From: Paenibacillus lycopersici
GTDB taxonomy: Bacteria; Bacillota; Bacilli; Paenibacillales; Paenibacillaceae
Assembly (NCBI RefSeq): GCF_010119935.1
Contig: NZ_CP048209.1
Span: 850,001-914,000, forward strand
Direction: 5' to 3'
Length of the DNA: 64,000 nucleotides
Shown here in pieces: positions 45,971-54,985 of the stretch (within the stretch, counting starts at the first letter, position 1; every line of letters begins with the position of its first letter). A program made the translations under genes and the position numbers. The notes under the pieces are model-generated. The model searched no databases. It was not told where the DNA came from and worked only from the letters and a program-made list of their open reading frames with translations.

Positions 45971-46576
45971 CTATTTGAGCTGGAACCGGCTTTCCATCTT
46001 CTTGCCGCCGAACCACATGACGGCGAGCAGGACGAGCGCGAGCAGAATCCGCCACGGCTGCTCCGTCAGGTCGCCGATATTGAAGCTGAGCACCGAGACG
46101 GTGAAGATCATCACCGCCTTGCCGAGCAGGATGGCGAGCACGAACGAGCGGAACGGAATGCCGCTTAAACCGGATATGACGTTGATGAGCGCGGAAGGGG
46201 AGAACGGGAAGCAGGCGAGCAGGAAGATCGGCGTGAAGCCTCGGCGTTCGATGAAGGCCAGCAGCTTGCCGGCCCTCGGGAACTTGCGGCGCAGCCATCC
46301 GCTGAAATGGCCGCCGAGCTTGCGGGACAGCCAGAACAGCAGCAAGGAGCCGGTGCAGACGCCGATCCAGGAATAAAGCGATCCGAGGAACAATCCGTAG
46401 ATATTGGCGTTGGCCGCGACGAAGACGATCAGCGGCAGTACCGGGATGAAGGACTCCGCAAGCGGCAGGCAGATGCCGGGCAGCGGTCCGTAGGCGGAGT
46501 AGCTCTCCAACGTCTTCTGGAGATGCTCCAGGTCCATGCCCTTCAGCTGAATGAACCATTTCTCGATCAATAGCAT
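45971..46576 (-). CDS. TVP38/TMEM64-family membrane protein
   Basis: 201 residues from ATG 46576; a GTG at 46585 is in frame but only 2 bp from GGGGGG. About six hydrophobic segments, with the family core FIPVLPLIVFVAANANIYG, GSLLLFWLSRKLGGHF and ACFPFSPSALINVISGLS. TVP38/DedA relatives act in lipid scrambling or transport. It lies 30 bp after the MFS gene and probably ends an operon of glycosyltransferase, MFS and TVP38 genes. Confidence 0.85.
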   Translation of the reverse strand: MLLIEKWFIQLKGMDLEHLQKTLESYSAYGPLPGICLPLAESFIPVLPLIVFVAANANIYGLFLGSLYSWIGVCTGSLLLFWLSRKLGGHFSGWLRRKFPRAGKLLAFIERRGFTPIFLLACFPFSPSALINVISGLSGIPFRSFVLAILLGKAVMIFTVSVLSFNIGDLTEQPWRILLALVLLAVMWFGGKKMESRFQLK

Positions 46577-46606
46577 GTCTTGCACGTCCCCCCGGTTTCA
46601 AAGCCG

Positions 46607-47830
46607 TTACGCGTGTCCCTTGTCATGGAACGCACGGAACGGAAACCAAATATAAAACAATCCGATCGCTGCATACATGATGCCGCAGTAGAAGAGCACC
46701 GCGGACTGGCCTTCCAAGGTTGCCAGCGTGCCGCCGATGACGGGGCCGATCATGCCGCCGACGCCTTCGACGGTCGAGAAGATGCCCCATCCGAGCCCCT
46801 GCTGCTTCGGGGGCACATAGTTGGCGAGCAGCGCGTTCCACGCCGGCAGCAGCGTCGCGTAGGAGAGCCCGAGGATGCCGGTGAGGGCGATGCAGATCCA
46901 CATCGGAGGCGCGAGCGAGATCAGGTACAGCGCCGCGCCGATCAGGACGAAGCCCAGCACGAGGAACCATTTCTTGCCGCCGAGCATGTCCGACAAGCGC
47001 CCGAGGGGAATGAGGCTCAGCACGGTGCAGATGCCGCCGGAGAGCAGCAGCAACGAATATTGCGCGCCGTTCATGCCCAGCTTATCTTCCGCGAAGCTGG
47101 GCAGCACGGGAACGAGCATGCCGGCGCCCATCGTTTGGAGCACCATGCCGGGCAGCAGCAGCCGCATATGGCGCAGCCGGTCTTTCAGAATCGCGAACTG
47201 CTCCCCCACGGGCAGCGAAGGGGCCGAGCCGGAAGCCCGCCGATTGCTGATGAACAGCGACAGCACCCAGCTGAGCACCGCAAGGGCGAGGAGCAGGTAA
47301 TAGGCGGTCAAGCGGCTGCGGTCCATGATCACGTTGCAGACGATGGGACCGCCGCCGATGCCGATGAACCAGATCGTATAGTAGAAGCCCATCTGCATCG
47401 CCCGGCGGTCGCTGGATACTTTGGTCAAGCAGACGATCCAGATCGGCGAGATGCCGACGCCGTACAGCGCCGATGCCGCGATGAACAGCCAGGGCCGATC
47501 CGCTATCGGAAGGAGCAGAATGCCGGCGATGGACGCCAGCAGGCCGACGTGAACGACGAAGCGGATGGAGAACCGGTCGAGCAGGTAGCCGATGAACATT
47601 TTGAGTACGGTATCCGTCAGATAGTGCGCCGTAATGGCGATGCCGATAATATCGAGCGACAAGCCGAGCGTCTTCTCGCCGTAGATCGGAAGGAAGCTGA
47701 TGAGCGCGGCGCCGCGGATGAATTCGACGAACAGCAGAATGACGGAGAAAAGTGCGATTTCGCGGTCGAATAGACGTTTTATGACGGTCACATCCCCTTC
47801 ATATCCAGGGATCCCGGAAATTTGCGGCAT
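46607..47830 (-). CDS. MFS transporter, LtaA-like by context
   Basis: 407 residues with 12 predicted membrane helices; MFS loop motif GYLLDRFSIRFVVHVG between helices 2 and 3 and GRLSDMLGGKKW in the second half. The ATG directly follows the stop of the upstream glycosyltransferase; a GTG at 47788 behind GAAGGGG is an alternative. In staphylococci the pair YpfP (glycolipid synthase) and LtaA (MFS glycolipid flippase) has the same order, so glycolipid export is inferred. Drug or sugar efflux remains possible. Confidence 0.8.
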   Translation of the reverse strand: MPQISGIPGYEGDVTVIKRLFDREIALFSVILLFVEFIRGAALISFLPIYGEKTLGLSLDIIGIAITAHYLTDTVLKMFIGYLLDRFSIRFVVHVGLLASIAGILLLPIADRPWLFIAASALYGVGISPIWIVCLTKVSSDRRAMQMGFYYTIWFIGIGGGPIVCNVIMDRSRLTAYYLLLALAVLSWVLSLFISNRRASGSAPSLPVGEQFAILKDRLRHMRLLLPGMVLQTMGAGMLVPVLPSFAEDKLGMNGAQYSLLLLSGGICTVLSLIPLGRLSDMLGGKKWFLVLGFVLIGAALYLISLAPPMWICIALTGILGLSYATLLPAWNALLANYVPPKQQGLGWGIFSTVEGVGGMIGPVIGGTLATLEGQSAVLFYCGIMYAAIGLFYIWFPFRAFHDKGHA

Positions 47831-48967
47831 TTACAGGCGGACGGATGTCCTCTCCATTATATGCAAGCCGGAGCAGAAATCCAAGGCGACGGTATCGGCC
47901 GCATCCTGGTACCGGAGCTTGCGCGCGCGGAGCTTATGCTGCACCAGCAGGACGGGATCGTGGATGAGTTGAACGATTTCTTGGGCGAGCTGCTTCGGCG
48001 TGCGAACGATGCAGGCGACGGCTTTGTCGGCCAAATAGCGCGCATTGTTCCGTTCCTGGCCCGGGACCGGCCGATAGGCGAAGATAGGCAGGCCGAGCGC
48101 CAGCGATTCCGCTAGCGTGACGCCGCCCGGCTTCGTGACGATGCAGGTCGAGAGCGCCATCAGCTCGTGCATCGCCTCGACGTAGCCGAAGACGCGCAGC
48201 CGGCCTTCGGCGCACGCCGCTTCGAACGGGGCCGGCAGCATGGCCGCCAGCGCTTCGTTGCGGCCGCAGACGACGGCAACGGTAAGATCAGGATTCCCCA
48301 ATAGCGGCGAAATCATAGCTGCCATCGCCGAGAGCGAGGCGTGGGGGGCGGCCATGACAAGCACGACGGGACGGCCGGCGTCGAGGCCGTAGCGCGCCCG
48401 GATATCCGGGTCGGGAACGGCGGCGCGGAAGCCGCGTTTGATCGGAATGCCGCTGACGCAAATCCGTCGCTCGGCAATGCCGAGCGCCAGCAGCTCCCGC
48501 TTCATATCTTCGGTCGGTACGTAATAGCGGTCGATGTCGGGATGAATCCAGCGTCGGTGCAGGTCGTAGTCCGTCACGACGGTGCAGGCGGGAATGTCGA
48601 GGCCGATCCGTTTCTTGAGGGCCGGCATCGCAAGCAGGGGGAAGGTGTGGATGACGGCGTCCGGCCGCTCCTTCAGCAGAATCCGGCGCAGCCGGTCGCG
48701 GCCGAACGAATGCAGCCAGAGAGCGAAGACGGAGTCGTGCTTCATCGGCTTGGTCCGGTCGTATATCCAGCCGTACAGACCGGGGATGAGCGAGTAGCTC
48801 TTTAAATATACCCGCTTGGTCATCGCGTTAATCCACGGATGGGATTCGGCCAGCAAGTCGACAAGCATCGGCTCGCCGAGCCCGCGTTCCCGGATCGATT
48901 CGCCGATGGCGCGCGCGGCTTGCCAATGCCCGTCTCCGAACGAGGCGTACAGGATCATGATTTTCAT
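47831..48967 (-). CDS. Diacylglycerol glucosyltransferase family (UgtP/MGDG-synthase type)
   Basis: 378 residues from ATG 48967 (MKIMILYASFGDGHWQAARA), GGAGGT upstream. The N-terminal GDGH motif and HTFPLLAMPAL are typical of MGDG synthase/UgtP, and the C-terminal GT-B donor site shows KPGGVTLAESLALGLPIFAY with VPGQERNN. It would transfer glucose from UDP-glucose to diacylglycerol, making the lipid anchor of lipoteichoic acid or membrane glycolipid. First gene of the operon with the MFS and TVP38 genes. Confidence 0.85.
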   Translation of the reverse strand: MKIMILYASFGDGHWQAARAIGESIRERGLGEPMLVDLLAESHPWINAMTKRVYLKSYSLIPGLYGWIYDRTKPMKHDSVFALWLHSFGRDRLRRILLKERPDAVIHTFPLLAMPALKKRIGLDIPACTVVTDYDLHRRWIHPDIDRYYVPTEDMKRELLALGIAERRICVSGIPIKRGFRAAVPDPDIRARYGLDAGRPVVLVMAAPHASLSAMAAMISPLLGNPDLTVAVVCGRNEALAAMLPAPFEAACAEGRLRVFGYVEAMHELMALSTCIVTKPGGVTLAESLALGLPIFAYRPVPGQERNNARYLADKAVACIVRTPKQLAQEIVQLIHDPVLLVQHKLRARKLRYQDAADTVALDFCSGLHIMERTSVRL

Positions 48968-49109
48968 CGGGGAAAAACACCTCCTGCCGAAAGCATAGCG
49001 CGCGAATGTCACAGGGTGGTCAGCGGATTGTGAAGGGTTTGTAAGGAATTGCCAAACAAGCCTTGAGACACCGGGGGAAGCGGTGTTTCAAGGCTTGTTC
49101 GATAGGTGG

Positions 49110-49860
49110 GTGAAGCGCGGGGAAAAGCTGCCGCTGGGGCAACAATTGGGCCGCGGGTGGATGAAACGCCGGGAGAAGCTGCCGCTGGGGCAACTTTTGG
49201 GACGCTCGCGAGGCGAAGCTCCGGCAAAAGCTGCTGCCGTGGCAACAATTGGGCCGCTCGCGAGGTGAAGCTCCGGCAAAAGTTGCCGCCGTGGCAACAA
49301 TTCGGCCGCTCGCGAGGCGAAGCACCGGAAAAAGCTGCCGCCATGGCAACAATTGGGCCGCTCGCGAGGCGAAGCGCCGGCAAAAGCTGCTGCCGTGGCA
49401 ACAATTCGGCCGCTCGCGAGGCGAAGCACCGGCAAAAGCTGCTGCCATGGCAACTTTTGGGCCGCGAACGAGGCGAAGCGCCGTCAAAAGCTGCTGCCGT
49501 GGCAACAATTGGGCCGCGCGCGAGGCGAAGCACCGGCAAAAGCTGCTGCCGTGGCAACAATTCGGCCGCGCGCGAGGCGAAGCGCCGGCAAAAGTTGCCG
49601 CCGCGGCAACAATTCGGCCGCTCGCGAGGCGAAGCACCGGCAAAAGCTTCTGCCATGGCAACTTTTGGGCTGCGCGCGAGGCGAAGCGCCGTCAAAAGCT
49701 GCTGCCATGGCAACAATTGGGCCGCGCGCGAGACGTAGCTCCGGAAAAAGCTGCCGCCATGGCAACAATTCGGCCGCGCGCGAGGCGAAGCGCCGTCAAA
49801 AGCTGCCGCCATGGCAACAATTCGGCCGCGAACGAGGCGAAGCGGCCGAATTGTTGCCGC
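49110..49860. repeat. Composite repeat locus 2: fourteen 52 bp tandem units
   Basis: The AGCTGC core (AGTTGC in two units) begins at 49126, 49177, then every 52 bp to 49801 (twelve steps of exactly 52 after one of 51). A typical unit reads AAAAGCTGCTGCCGTGGCAA then CAATTSGGCCGC, CGCGAGGCGAAGC and RCCGGC. Reading the other strand, GTTGCC-N2-GGCAGC is the core also seen at 16.4 and 61.2 kb. Long open frames on both strands arise from the stop-free unit and shift frame each copy (52 is not a multiple of three). The array abuts the ilvA 3' end. Confidence 0.9.
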
Positions 49861-49879
49861 CGCTGCTGCCCAGCCAGCC

Positions 49880-51151
49880 TCAGATCAGCAGGTTGAACAG
49901 GACAGGGTCCTTGTTCAGCTCCACGTAGCTGAGCCCTTTGCGGTTCATTCGCGCGAGGAGCGGCTCGTAATCCGTGCGGTACTTCAATTCGATGCCGACG
50001 AGAGCCGGGCCGTTGTCCTTGTTGTGCTTCTTCGTGTATTCGAATCGCGTAATGTCGTCGTCCGGCCCCAGCACCTCGTCGAGAAATTCGCGCAGGGCGC
50101 CGGCGCGCTGCGGGAAGCTGACCATGAAGTAATGCTTCAGTCCTTCGAATACGAGCGAGCGCTCCTTGATCTCCTGCATCCGGTCGACGTCGTTGTTGCC
50201 ACCGCTGACGATGCAGACGACGGTCTTGCCCTTGATCTGCTCGCGGTACAGATCGAGCGCCGCGATCGGCAGCGCGCCGGCCGGTTCCGCGACGATGGCG
50301 TTCTCGTTGTACAGGTCGAGCATCGTCGTGCACGCTTTGCCTTCCGGCACGATCACGATGTCGTCGAGCAGCTCGCGGCACATGCGGAACGTCAGATCCC
50401 CGACGCGTTTGACCGCGGCGCCGTCGACGAACTTGTCGATCGTGTCCAGCGGAATCACTTCGCCGGCATCGAGCGAGACCCGCATCGACGGCGCGCCCTC
50501 CGGTTCGACGCCGATCAGCTTCGTGGACGGGGAGACGGCTTTGATGTAAGCCGCGACGCCTGCCGCAAGCCCGCCGCCGCCGATCGTCACGAACACGTAG
50601 TCCGGCACGGTTTCGATCGCCTCCATGATTTCCTTGCCGATCGTACCGTTGCCCGCGATGATCTTGGGATCGTCGAACGGGTGGATGAACGCAAGCTCTT
50701 CCTTGCGGCTCGCTTCGATCGCTTCCCGGAAGGCGTCGTCGAACGTATCGCCGGTCAGGATGACCTCGACGTTAGGGCCGCCGAAGAACGCGACCTGGTT
50801 GACCTTCTGCCGGGGGGTCGTGCTTGGCATGAAGATTTTGCCTGGAATGCCGAGCGTATGGCAGGAATAGGCGACTCCCTGCGCGTGGTTGCCCGCGCTT
50901 GCGCAGACGACGCCGCGCATCAGCCGTTCCTCCGGCAGCGATTTGATCAGATGATAGGCGCCGCGCAGCTTGAAAGAGCGGACGACCTGCAAATCCTCGC
51001 GCTTGAGCAGGACGTTGCAGCCGTACCGCTTGGACAATACGCGGTTCTGCTGCAAGGGCGTCCGCGCGGATACTTCCTTGACATGCAATTGGGCTTGCGC
51101 GATTTCCGTCAATCCTACCGTCAGCGCCTCATAGTTTCGTTCATTCCCCAT
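49880..51151 (-). CDS. ilvA: Threonine dehydratase (biosynthetic)
   Basis: 423 residues from ATG 51151 (RBS AAAGGAGAGG). PLP-dependent deamination of threonine to 2-oxobutyrate, the first step of isoleucine synthesis. PLP lysine K61 in RSFKLRGAY; SAGNHAQGVA; phosphate-binding GGGGLAAG; a single ACT-like C-terminal domain (about 330-423, LVFEGLKHYFMVSFPQRAGALREF), the shorter IlvA form. Controlled by an upstream T-box leader. The 3' end meets a 52 bp repeat array directly. Confidence 0.95.
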   Translation of the reverse strand: MGNERNYEALTVGLTEIAQAQLHVKEVSARTPLQQNRVLSKRYGCNVLLKREDLQVVRSFKLRGAYHLIKSLPEERLMRGVVCASAGNHAQGVAYSCHTLGIPGKIFMPSTTPRQKVNQVAFFGGPNVEVILTGDTFDDAFREAIEASRKEELAFIHPFDDPKIIAGNGTIGKEIMEAIETVPDYVFVTIGGGGLAAGVAAYIKAVSPSTKLIGVEPEGAPSMRVSLDAGEVIPLDTIDKFVDGAAVKRVGDLTFRMCRELLDDIVIVPEGKACTTMLDLYNENAIVAEPAGALPIAALDLYREQIKGKTVVCIVSGGNNDVDRMQEIKERSLVFEGLKHYFMVSFPQRAGALREFLDEVLGPDDDITRFEYTKKHNKDNGPALVGIELKYRTDYEPLLARMNRKGLSYVELNKDPVLFNLLI

Positions 51152-51191
51152 CAGTAACCTCTCCTTTTGCATCCCGATATCCGAATAAAAT

Positions 51192-51500
51192 AAAAAAATC
51201 CCGTCCCCTAAGGGACGAGATAGCTCTCGCGTTACCACCCTACTTCCGCCTCGCGCTGCATGCCTGCGAGCGAAACGGCTCTTCTGCCGCGTACCATCAT
51301 ACGCGCTCCGTATAACGGCGGATTCCGTCCGGGCTTACTGCATCGTCCAGGTACGGGACCCGAACGGTTCGGCGCGGCTTCTCAGGGAGGATGCGTCATT
51401 CGCGGGCAAACGTCGGCTTGCAGCGGGCGCCGACTCTCTGGGGATTGCCAAGTGCGTAAAGCGCGTGTTCCCATCTACGAATTATCGTCATGTCGTGATT
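51192..51500 (-). promoter_or_regulatory. T-box riboswitch leader of ilvA
   Basis: On the minus strand the T-box sequence AGGGTGGTAACGCG lies at 51241-51228, followed by the terminator TCTCGTCCC-TTA-GGGACGGGA and T7 (51220-51192). Upstream, AGAGAGTCGGCG...GCTGCAAGCCGAC is the distal part of Stem I. An isoleucine specifier would be expected from the gene it controls. The specifier loop region (about CGCGAATGACGCATC on the minus strand) does not show a clear ATC or ATT, so it is not assigned. Confidence 0.9.
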
Positions 51501-51507
51501 TATATTT

Positions 51508-51536
51508 GTTATACTCTCCCGAAGAGCGGATGTCAA
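51508..51536 (-). promoter_or_regulatory. Promoter of the ilvA T-box transcript
   Basis: Minus strand TTGACA (51536-51531), 17 bp, TATAAC (51513-51508). Confidence 0.85.
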
Positions 51537-51612
51537 CTCGAAAATCGCAGCCGCTGAAATGTTTGACGGCTTGCAATTCATACTTGTACCCGCGCTTTTG
51601 CAAAATGCTTGC

Positions 51613-52437
51613 TTACAAGCCCGCGGTCTCGTCAATGTCCGCCGCCGCCCGGAACTGCGACATGTCCACCTCGGGATAGGCCAGGTCCATCGAGCCGAGC
51701 GCGGATTCCACGATCCGCAGCACGAGGTAGTCCCGGAACCAGCGGTTGTTCGCGGGGACGATGTACCACGGGTTGCGTTTCGTCGCGGTCGCTTTGAACG
51801 CCTGCTCGTACGCTTTGGCGTACGCCTTCCAATATTTTCGCTCCTCCAGATCGCTGGGATCGAACTTCCACAGCTTCTCGGGCTTCTCCATCCGCTCTTT
51901 GATTTTGCGAAGCTGGAACTCCGGCGAGATGTGCAGGAAAATCTTGATGAGCGTAATGCCGCCGTCGCTCAGCATTTTCTCGAAATGCCCGATATGCTTC
52001 AGCCTCCGGCCCGCTTCCTTGCCGTCGATACGCTCGTGCACCCGCGTGATGAGCACCTCTTCGTAATAAGAGCGGTTGAAGGCCGCAATTTCGCCCAGGG
52101 CCGGCGCGACCTTGTGCGCGCGCCACAGAAAATCATGCGCCGCTTCGTCAGCCGTCGGCTTCTTGAAGCTCTCGGCGCGGAAGCCTTGCGGATTGAGGCC
52201 GGCAAGCACCTTCTTGATGACGCCGTCCTTGCCGCTGCAGTCCATCCCCTGAAACAGGATAAGCAGGCCGTTCGTCTTGCCCGCGAACAGCTTCTCCTGA
52301 TGCTCGGTCAGCTTCTCCTTCAGCGCTTCGAATTCGGCCTCGATCTCGTCCTTGCTCGCGATGCCTGCCGTGTCCTCGGGGTCGAAATCCGCAAGGGATA
52401 TGCGGCTTTTGTCGTTTAATCGATAATTGTCCAGCAT
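51613..52437 (-). CDS. Polyphosphate kinase 2 family (polyP:nucleotide phosphotransferase)
   Basis: 274 residues from ATG 52437 with AAAGGAGG upstream. P-loop-like GMDCSGKDG with the PPK2 lid and core motifs (FKKPTADEAAHDFLWRAHK; FNRSYYEEVLITRVH; WYIVPANNRWFRDYLV). It moves phosphate between polyphosphate and nucleoside mono- or diphosphates. Length fits single-domain PPK2. Divergent from the histidine phosphatase gene. Nucleotide preference cannot be assigned. Confidence 0.9.
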   Translation of the reverse strand: MLDNYRLNDKSRISLADFDPEDTAGIASKDEIEAEFEALKEKLTEHQEKLFAGKTNGLLILFQGMDCSGKDGVIKKVLAGLNPQGFRAESFKKPTADEAAHDFLWRAHKVAPALGEIAAFNRSYYEEVLITRVHERIDGKEAGRRLKHIGHFEKMLSDGGITLIKIFLHISPEFQLRKIKERMEKPEKLWKFDPSDLEERKYWKAYAKAYEQAFKATATKRNPWYIVPANNRWFRDYLVLRIVESALGSMDLAYPEVDMSQFRAAADIDETAGL

Positions 52438-52561
52438 GGCTGTTCCTCCTTTGCCGTCGCAGAGGGCATGAATGGCCGGCTTGTCACCTGCTGACGGTGA
52501 TATGCTAATATGTGGATTATACCCAATTATAGCCTTGCCCGGGCGGGAAGGGGGACTTAAA

Positions 52562-53134
52562 ATGAAGACGAGCGTACTGCTTGTCCGCCATGCGGAATCG
52601 TCCGTGCATCTCGGCGCCGACCGCACGCGGGGATTGACGGACCGGGGCCGCGAGGACGTGCTTCGGCTGACGGCCGCGTTCGGCGGGACGAATATCGACG
52701 CCGTCGTGTCCAGCCCGTATCTGAGGGCGGTTCTGACGGTGCAGGGTATCGCGGACGGGCGAGGTCTGCCGGTGCGATTGATCGAGGAGTTGCGGGAACG
52801 GGAGCTGCACGGCGGAGACGCAATTTTGCCGCGGGCTGCATTTCTGGAAGCGGTTGCGAATTCGTTCGCGGACCCGGATGCCGCGCTTCCCGGCGGAGAG
52901 TCGTTCCGCGCGGCGCAGTCGCGGGGCGTTCTGGCCGTGCAGGACATCGTGCGCCGGTATCGAGGCAAGACGATCGTCGCCGGTACGCATGGCAGCTTGA
53001 TGACGATGATCTTGCGGGCATACGAGGAGCGGTTCGATTATGCGTTCTGGGAACGGCTGACGATGCCTGACGCGTACCGGATGACGTTCGACGGGGACAA
53101 ACTTATCGCAGTGGAACGAGAATGGAACGAATAG
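52562..53134 (+). CDS. Histidine phosphatase family protein
   Basis: 190 residues from ATG 52562 (AAGGGGGAC upstream). Phosphoglycerate-mutase-like fold with phospho-His in LLVRHAESS, Arg in SSPYLRAVLTVQ, Glu in LRERELHGG and His in VAGTHGSLM. It hydrolyses a phosphate ester of unknown identity. It begins a run of small plus-strand genes to 54910, mostly with their own ribosome sites. Confidence 0.88.
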   Translation: MKTSVLLVRHAESSVHLGADRTRGLTDRGREDVLRLTAAFGGTNIDAVVSSPYLRAVLTVQGIADGRGLPVRLIEELRERELHGGDAILPRAAFLEAVANSFADPDAALPGGESFRAAQSRGVLAVQDIVRRYRGKTIVAGTHGSLMTMILRAYEERFDYAFWERLTMPDAYRMTFDGDKLIAVEREWNE

Positions 53135-53192
53135 AACCGCGCGTCGCGCAGGCTGCGGTTCGCGGATCGACGAATACGAGGAGGAATTAACG

Positions 53193-53504
53193 ATGGAACA
53201 AACAAGCATACAGCATATGGTTATTTTCAATTTGAAGCATGAAGCGGGTTCGGAGGCGGCGGAGCAATTCCTGCGGGACGGCGAGCGCCTGCTGAGCTCC
53301 ATTCCGGTCGTCAACCGGTTCAGCGTGTTCAAGCAGGTGAGCCCGAAGAACGATTACGACTACGGTTTCTCGATGATTTTCAACAGCCAGGCCGATTATG
53401 AAGCGTACAACGCGCATCCCGTGCACGTGGATTTCGTGGACAACCGCTGGGTACCGGAAGTGTCGCGGTTTCTGGAAATCGATTTCAAGGCCTACGGCGC
53501 GTAA
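53193..53504 (+). CDS. Dabb (stress-response A/B barrel) protein
   Basis: 103 residues; GAGGAGGAAT ribosome site. Dimeric ferredoxin-like barrel pattern: IQHMVIFNLKHEAGSEAAEQF, then VNRFSVFKQVSPKNDYDYGFSMIF (in parts) and YNAHPVHVDFVDNRW. No catalytic residue set beyond the usual His is obvious. fosB starts 12 bp downstream, so the two are probably co-transcribed. Confidence 0.85.
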   Translation: MEQTSIQHMVIFNLKHEAGSEAAEQFLRDGERLLSSIPVVNRFSVFKQVSPKNDYDYGFSMIFNSQADYEAYNAHPVHVDFVDNRWVPEVSRFLEIDFKAYGA

Positions 53505-53516
53505 GCAGGCGATACG

Positions 53517-53942
53517 ATGAAACCGGGCAGCATCAATCACTTGCTCTTCTCCGTGTCGGACCTGGAACGGTCGATCGCGTTCTACCGGGACGTCTTCGGC
53601 GCGAAGCTGCTGGTCCAAGGGCGGAGCCTCGCGTATTTTGACCTGAACGGGCTATGGCTGGCGCTGAACGCGGAGCCGGATGTTCCCCGGCATGAAATCA
53701 GGCAGTCGTATACGCATATCGCGTTTACGGTGGAGGACGAAGAATTCGACGACGCCGTCCGGCGGCTGCGGGAAGCGGGAGCGGAGATTTTGCCGGGCCG
53801 CGAGCGGGATGAGCGGGACAAGCGTTCGGTCTATTTCGCGGATCCCGACGGCCATAAGTTCGAATGGCATACCGGGTCGCTGCAGGACCGGTTGTCCTAC
53901 TATAAGGCGGAGAAGCCGCATATGCTCTTCTATGAGGAATAG
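53517..53942 (+). CDS. fosB: Metallothiol transferase FosB (fosfomycin inactivation)
   Basis: 141 residues, the family length. Glyoxalase-fold enzyme that opens the fosfomycin epoxide with bacillithiol or cysteine. Metal ligands H8 ([11 protein letters not shown]), His in [12 protein letters not shown] and Glu in GHKFEWHTG; family blocks [32 protein letters not shown] and [15 protein letters not shown] are all present. Probably co-expressed with the Dabb gene; FosB is commonly chromosomal in Bacillales. Confidence 0.95.
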   Translation: MKPGSINHLLFSVSDLERSIAFYRDVFGAKLLVQGRSLAYFDLNGLWLALNAEPDVPRHEIRQSYTHIAFTVEDEEFDDAVRRLREAGAEILPGRERDERDKRSVYFADPDGHKFEWHTGSLQDRLSYYKAEKPHMLFYEE

Positions 53943-53977
53943 CCGGAACGGCTCGTTCCGATGAGAGGAGCGGTGCT

Positions 53978-54178
53978 ATGCGTACGGATGCGATGGATGC
54001 GATGCATGCGGAAGAGGAACGGGGCGAACGCCCGTCGACGGCGGGCCTGCGGGCGCGGAAGAAAGCGTCGCCGCTTGCCATCGTCCTGGTGCTTGCCGTC
54101 ATCGCGGCCATTATCGTCACGAGCTTCGCGCTCGCGCATGTGCTGATCGATGCGGCGTTCCGCAAGCTTGCGGACTAG
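53978..54178 (+). CDS. Small single-pass membrane protein, 66 residues
   Basis: GAGAGGAG ribosome site before ATG 53978. Charged N-terminal 30 residues, then one hydrophobic helix (about 32-58, LAIVLVLAVIAAIIVTSFALAH). No family recognised. Confidence 0.55.
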   Translation: MRTDAMDAMHAEEERGERPSTAGLRARKKASPLAIVLVLAVIAAIIVTSFALAHVLIDAAFRKLAD

Positions 54179-54298
54179 ACGAACTTAGGGGCACATATAC
54201 GCAAAAGTGCAAATGATCCGCCATATCCTTCATTAAGCCGGACTTGTCCACGCGGTATACTGACTAGGACGACAACGGCGAAGGAAGGTGTGCTGCGC

Positions 54299-54910
54299 AT
54301 GCGGAATGCTTTTTTTGAACAGGATATCGTGCTGGAGAACCCGATCGTACGGGTCGTGCCATTCGATGCGTCTTACGAGGACGGCTTGAGGAGAATCATC
54401 TTCGACAAGGAGATCACGCGGTTCACCCAGGAGCATATTCTAAGCGATGAGGATTTGAAGCGGTATATCGCGAGTACGGAAGCATGCCGCGCGAACGGAA
54501 GCGGCTATCCGTTCATCGTGATCGACAAGGCGTCCGGTCAGGTGGCCGGCGCGACGCGCTTCGGCAATCTGGTCTTTCCGAGCAAGCGGCTCGAAATCGG
54601 CTGGACCTGGTACGGGAAGGCGTATCGGGGAACCGGTATCAACAAGGCGGTCAAATTCGAACTGCTGCGGTACGCCTTCGAGACGCTCGGCTTCAATCGC
54701 GTTCAATTCAGCGTCGATCTCGAGAATGTCCGATCGCAGAAGGCCGTGCTGAAGCTCGGCGCGAAGCAGGAAGGCATCTTCAGAAGCAATTACGAGAACG
54801 CATCGGGCGAGCCTCGGGACGACGTCTACTTCAGCATAATCAAGCCGGAGTGGCCGGACGTCAAGTCCGGCGTTTTCGAAGCCTTCGTCTCTGCCGGGCG
54901 CTTCACCTAG
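54299..54910 (+). CDS. GNAT-family N-acetyltransferase (RimJ/RimL-like)
   Basis: 203 residues from ATG 54299, 10 bp after AAGGAAGG. GNAT fold of the RimJ/L branch: LEIGWTWYGKAYRGTGINKAVKFELLRYAF (seen in parts) contains the acetyl-CoA-binding R/G-x-x-G/A loop, with DLENVRSQKAVLKLGAKQEG near the end. It likely acetylates a protein N-terminus or small amine. A terminator follows. Confidence 0.85.
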   Translation: MRNAFFEQDIVLENPIVRVVPFDASYEDGLRRIIFDKEITRFTQEHILSDEDLKRYIASTEACRANGSGYPFIVIDKASGQVAGATRFGNLVFPSKRLEIGWTWYGKAYRGTGINKAVKFELLRYAFETLGFNRVQFSVDLENVRSQKAVLKLGAKQEGIFRSNYENASGEPRDDVYFSIIKPEWPDVKSGVFEAFVSAGRFT

Positions 54911-54937
54911 TTAGGAACGATAGGATTGTTATAACGG

Positions 54938-54985
54938 AAGACGTTTCCGGTTCCGCGATCGCGCGGCACTGGAAACGTCTTTTTG
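54938..54985 (+). terminator. Terminator after the GNAT gene
   Basis: AAGACGTTTCC / GGAAACGTCTT with an inner CGCGATCGCGCG segment, then T5. Confidence 0.85.

Noticed and set aside
49009..49896. Long open frames on both strands through the 49 kb array (up to about 267 codons, repeating every 52 residues)
   Set aside because: They exist because the 52 bp unit has no stop codons; all frames show the same repeating peptide, no ribosome sites precede them, and frames exist equally on both strands.
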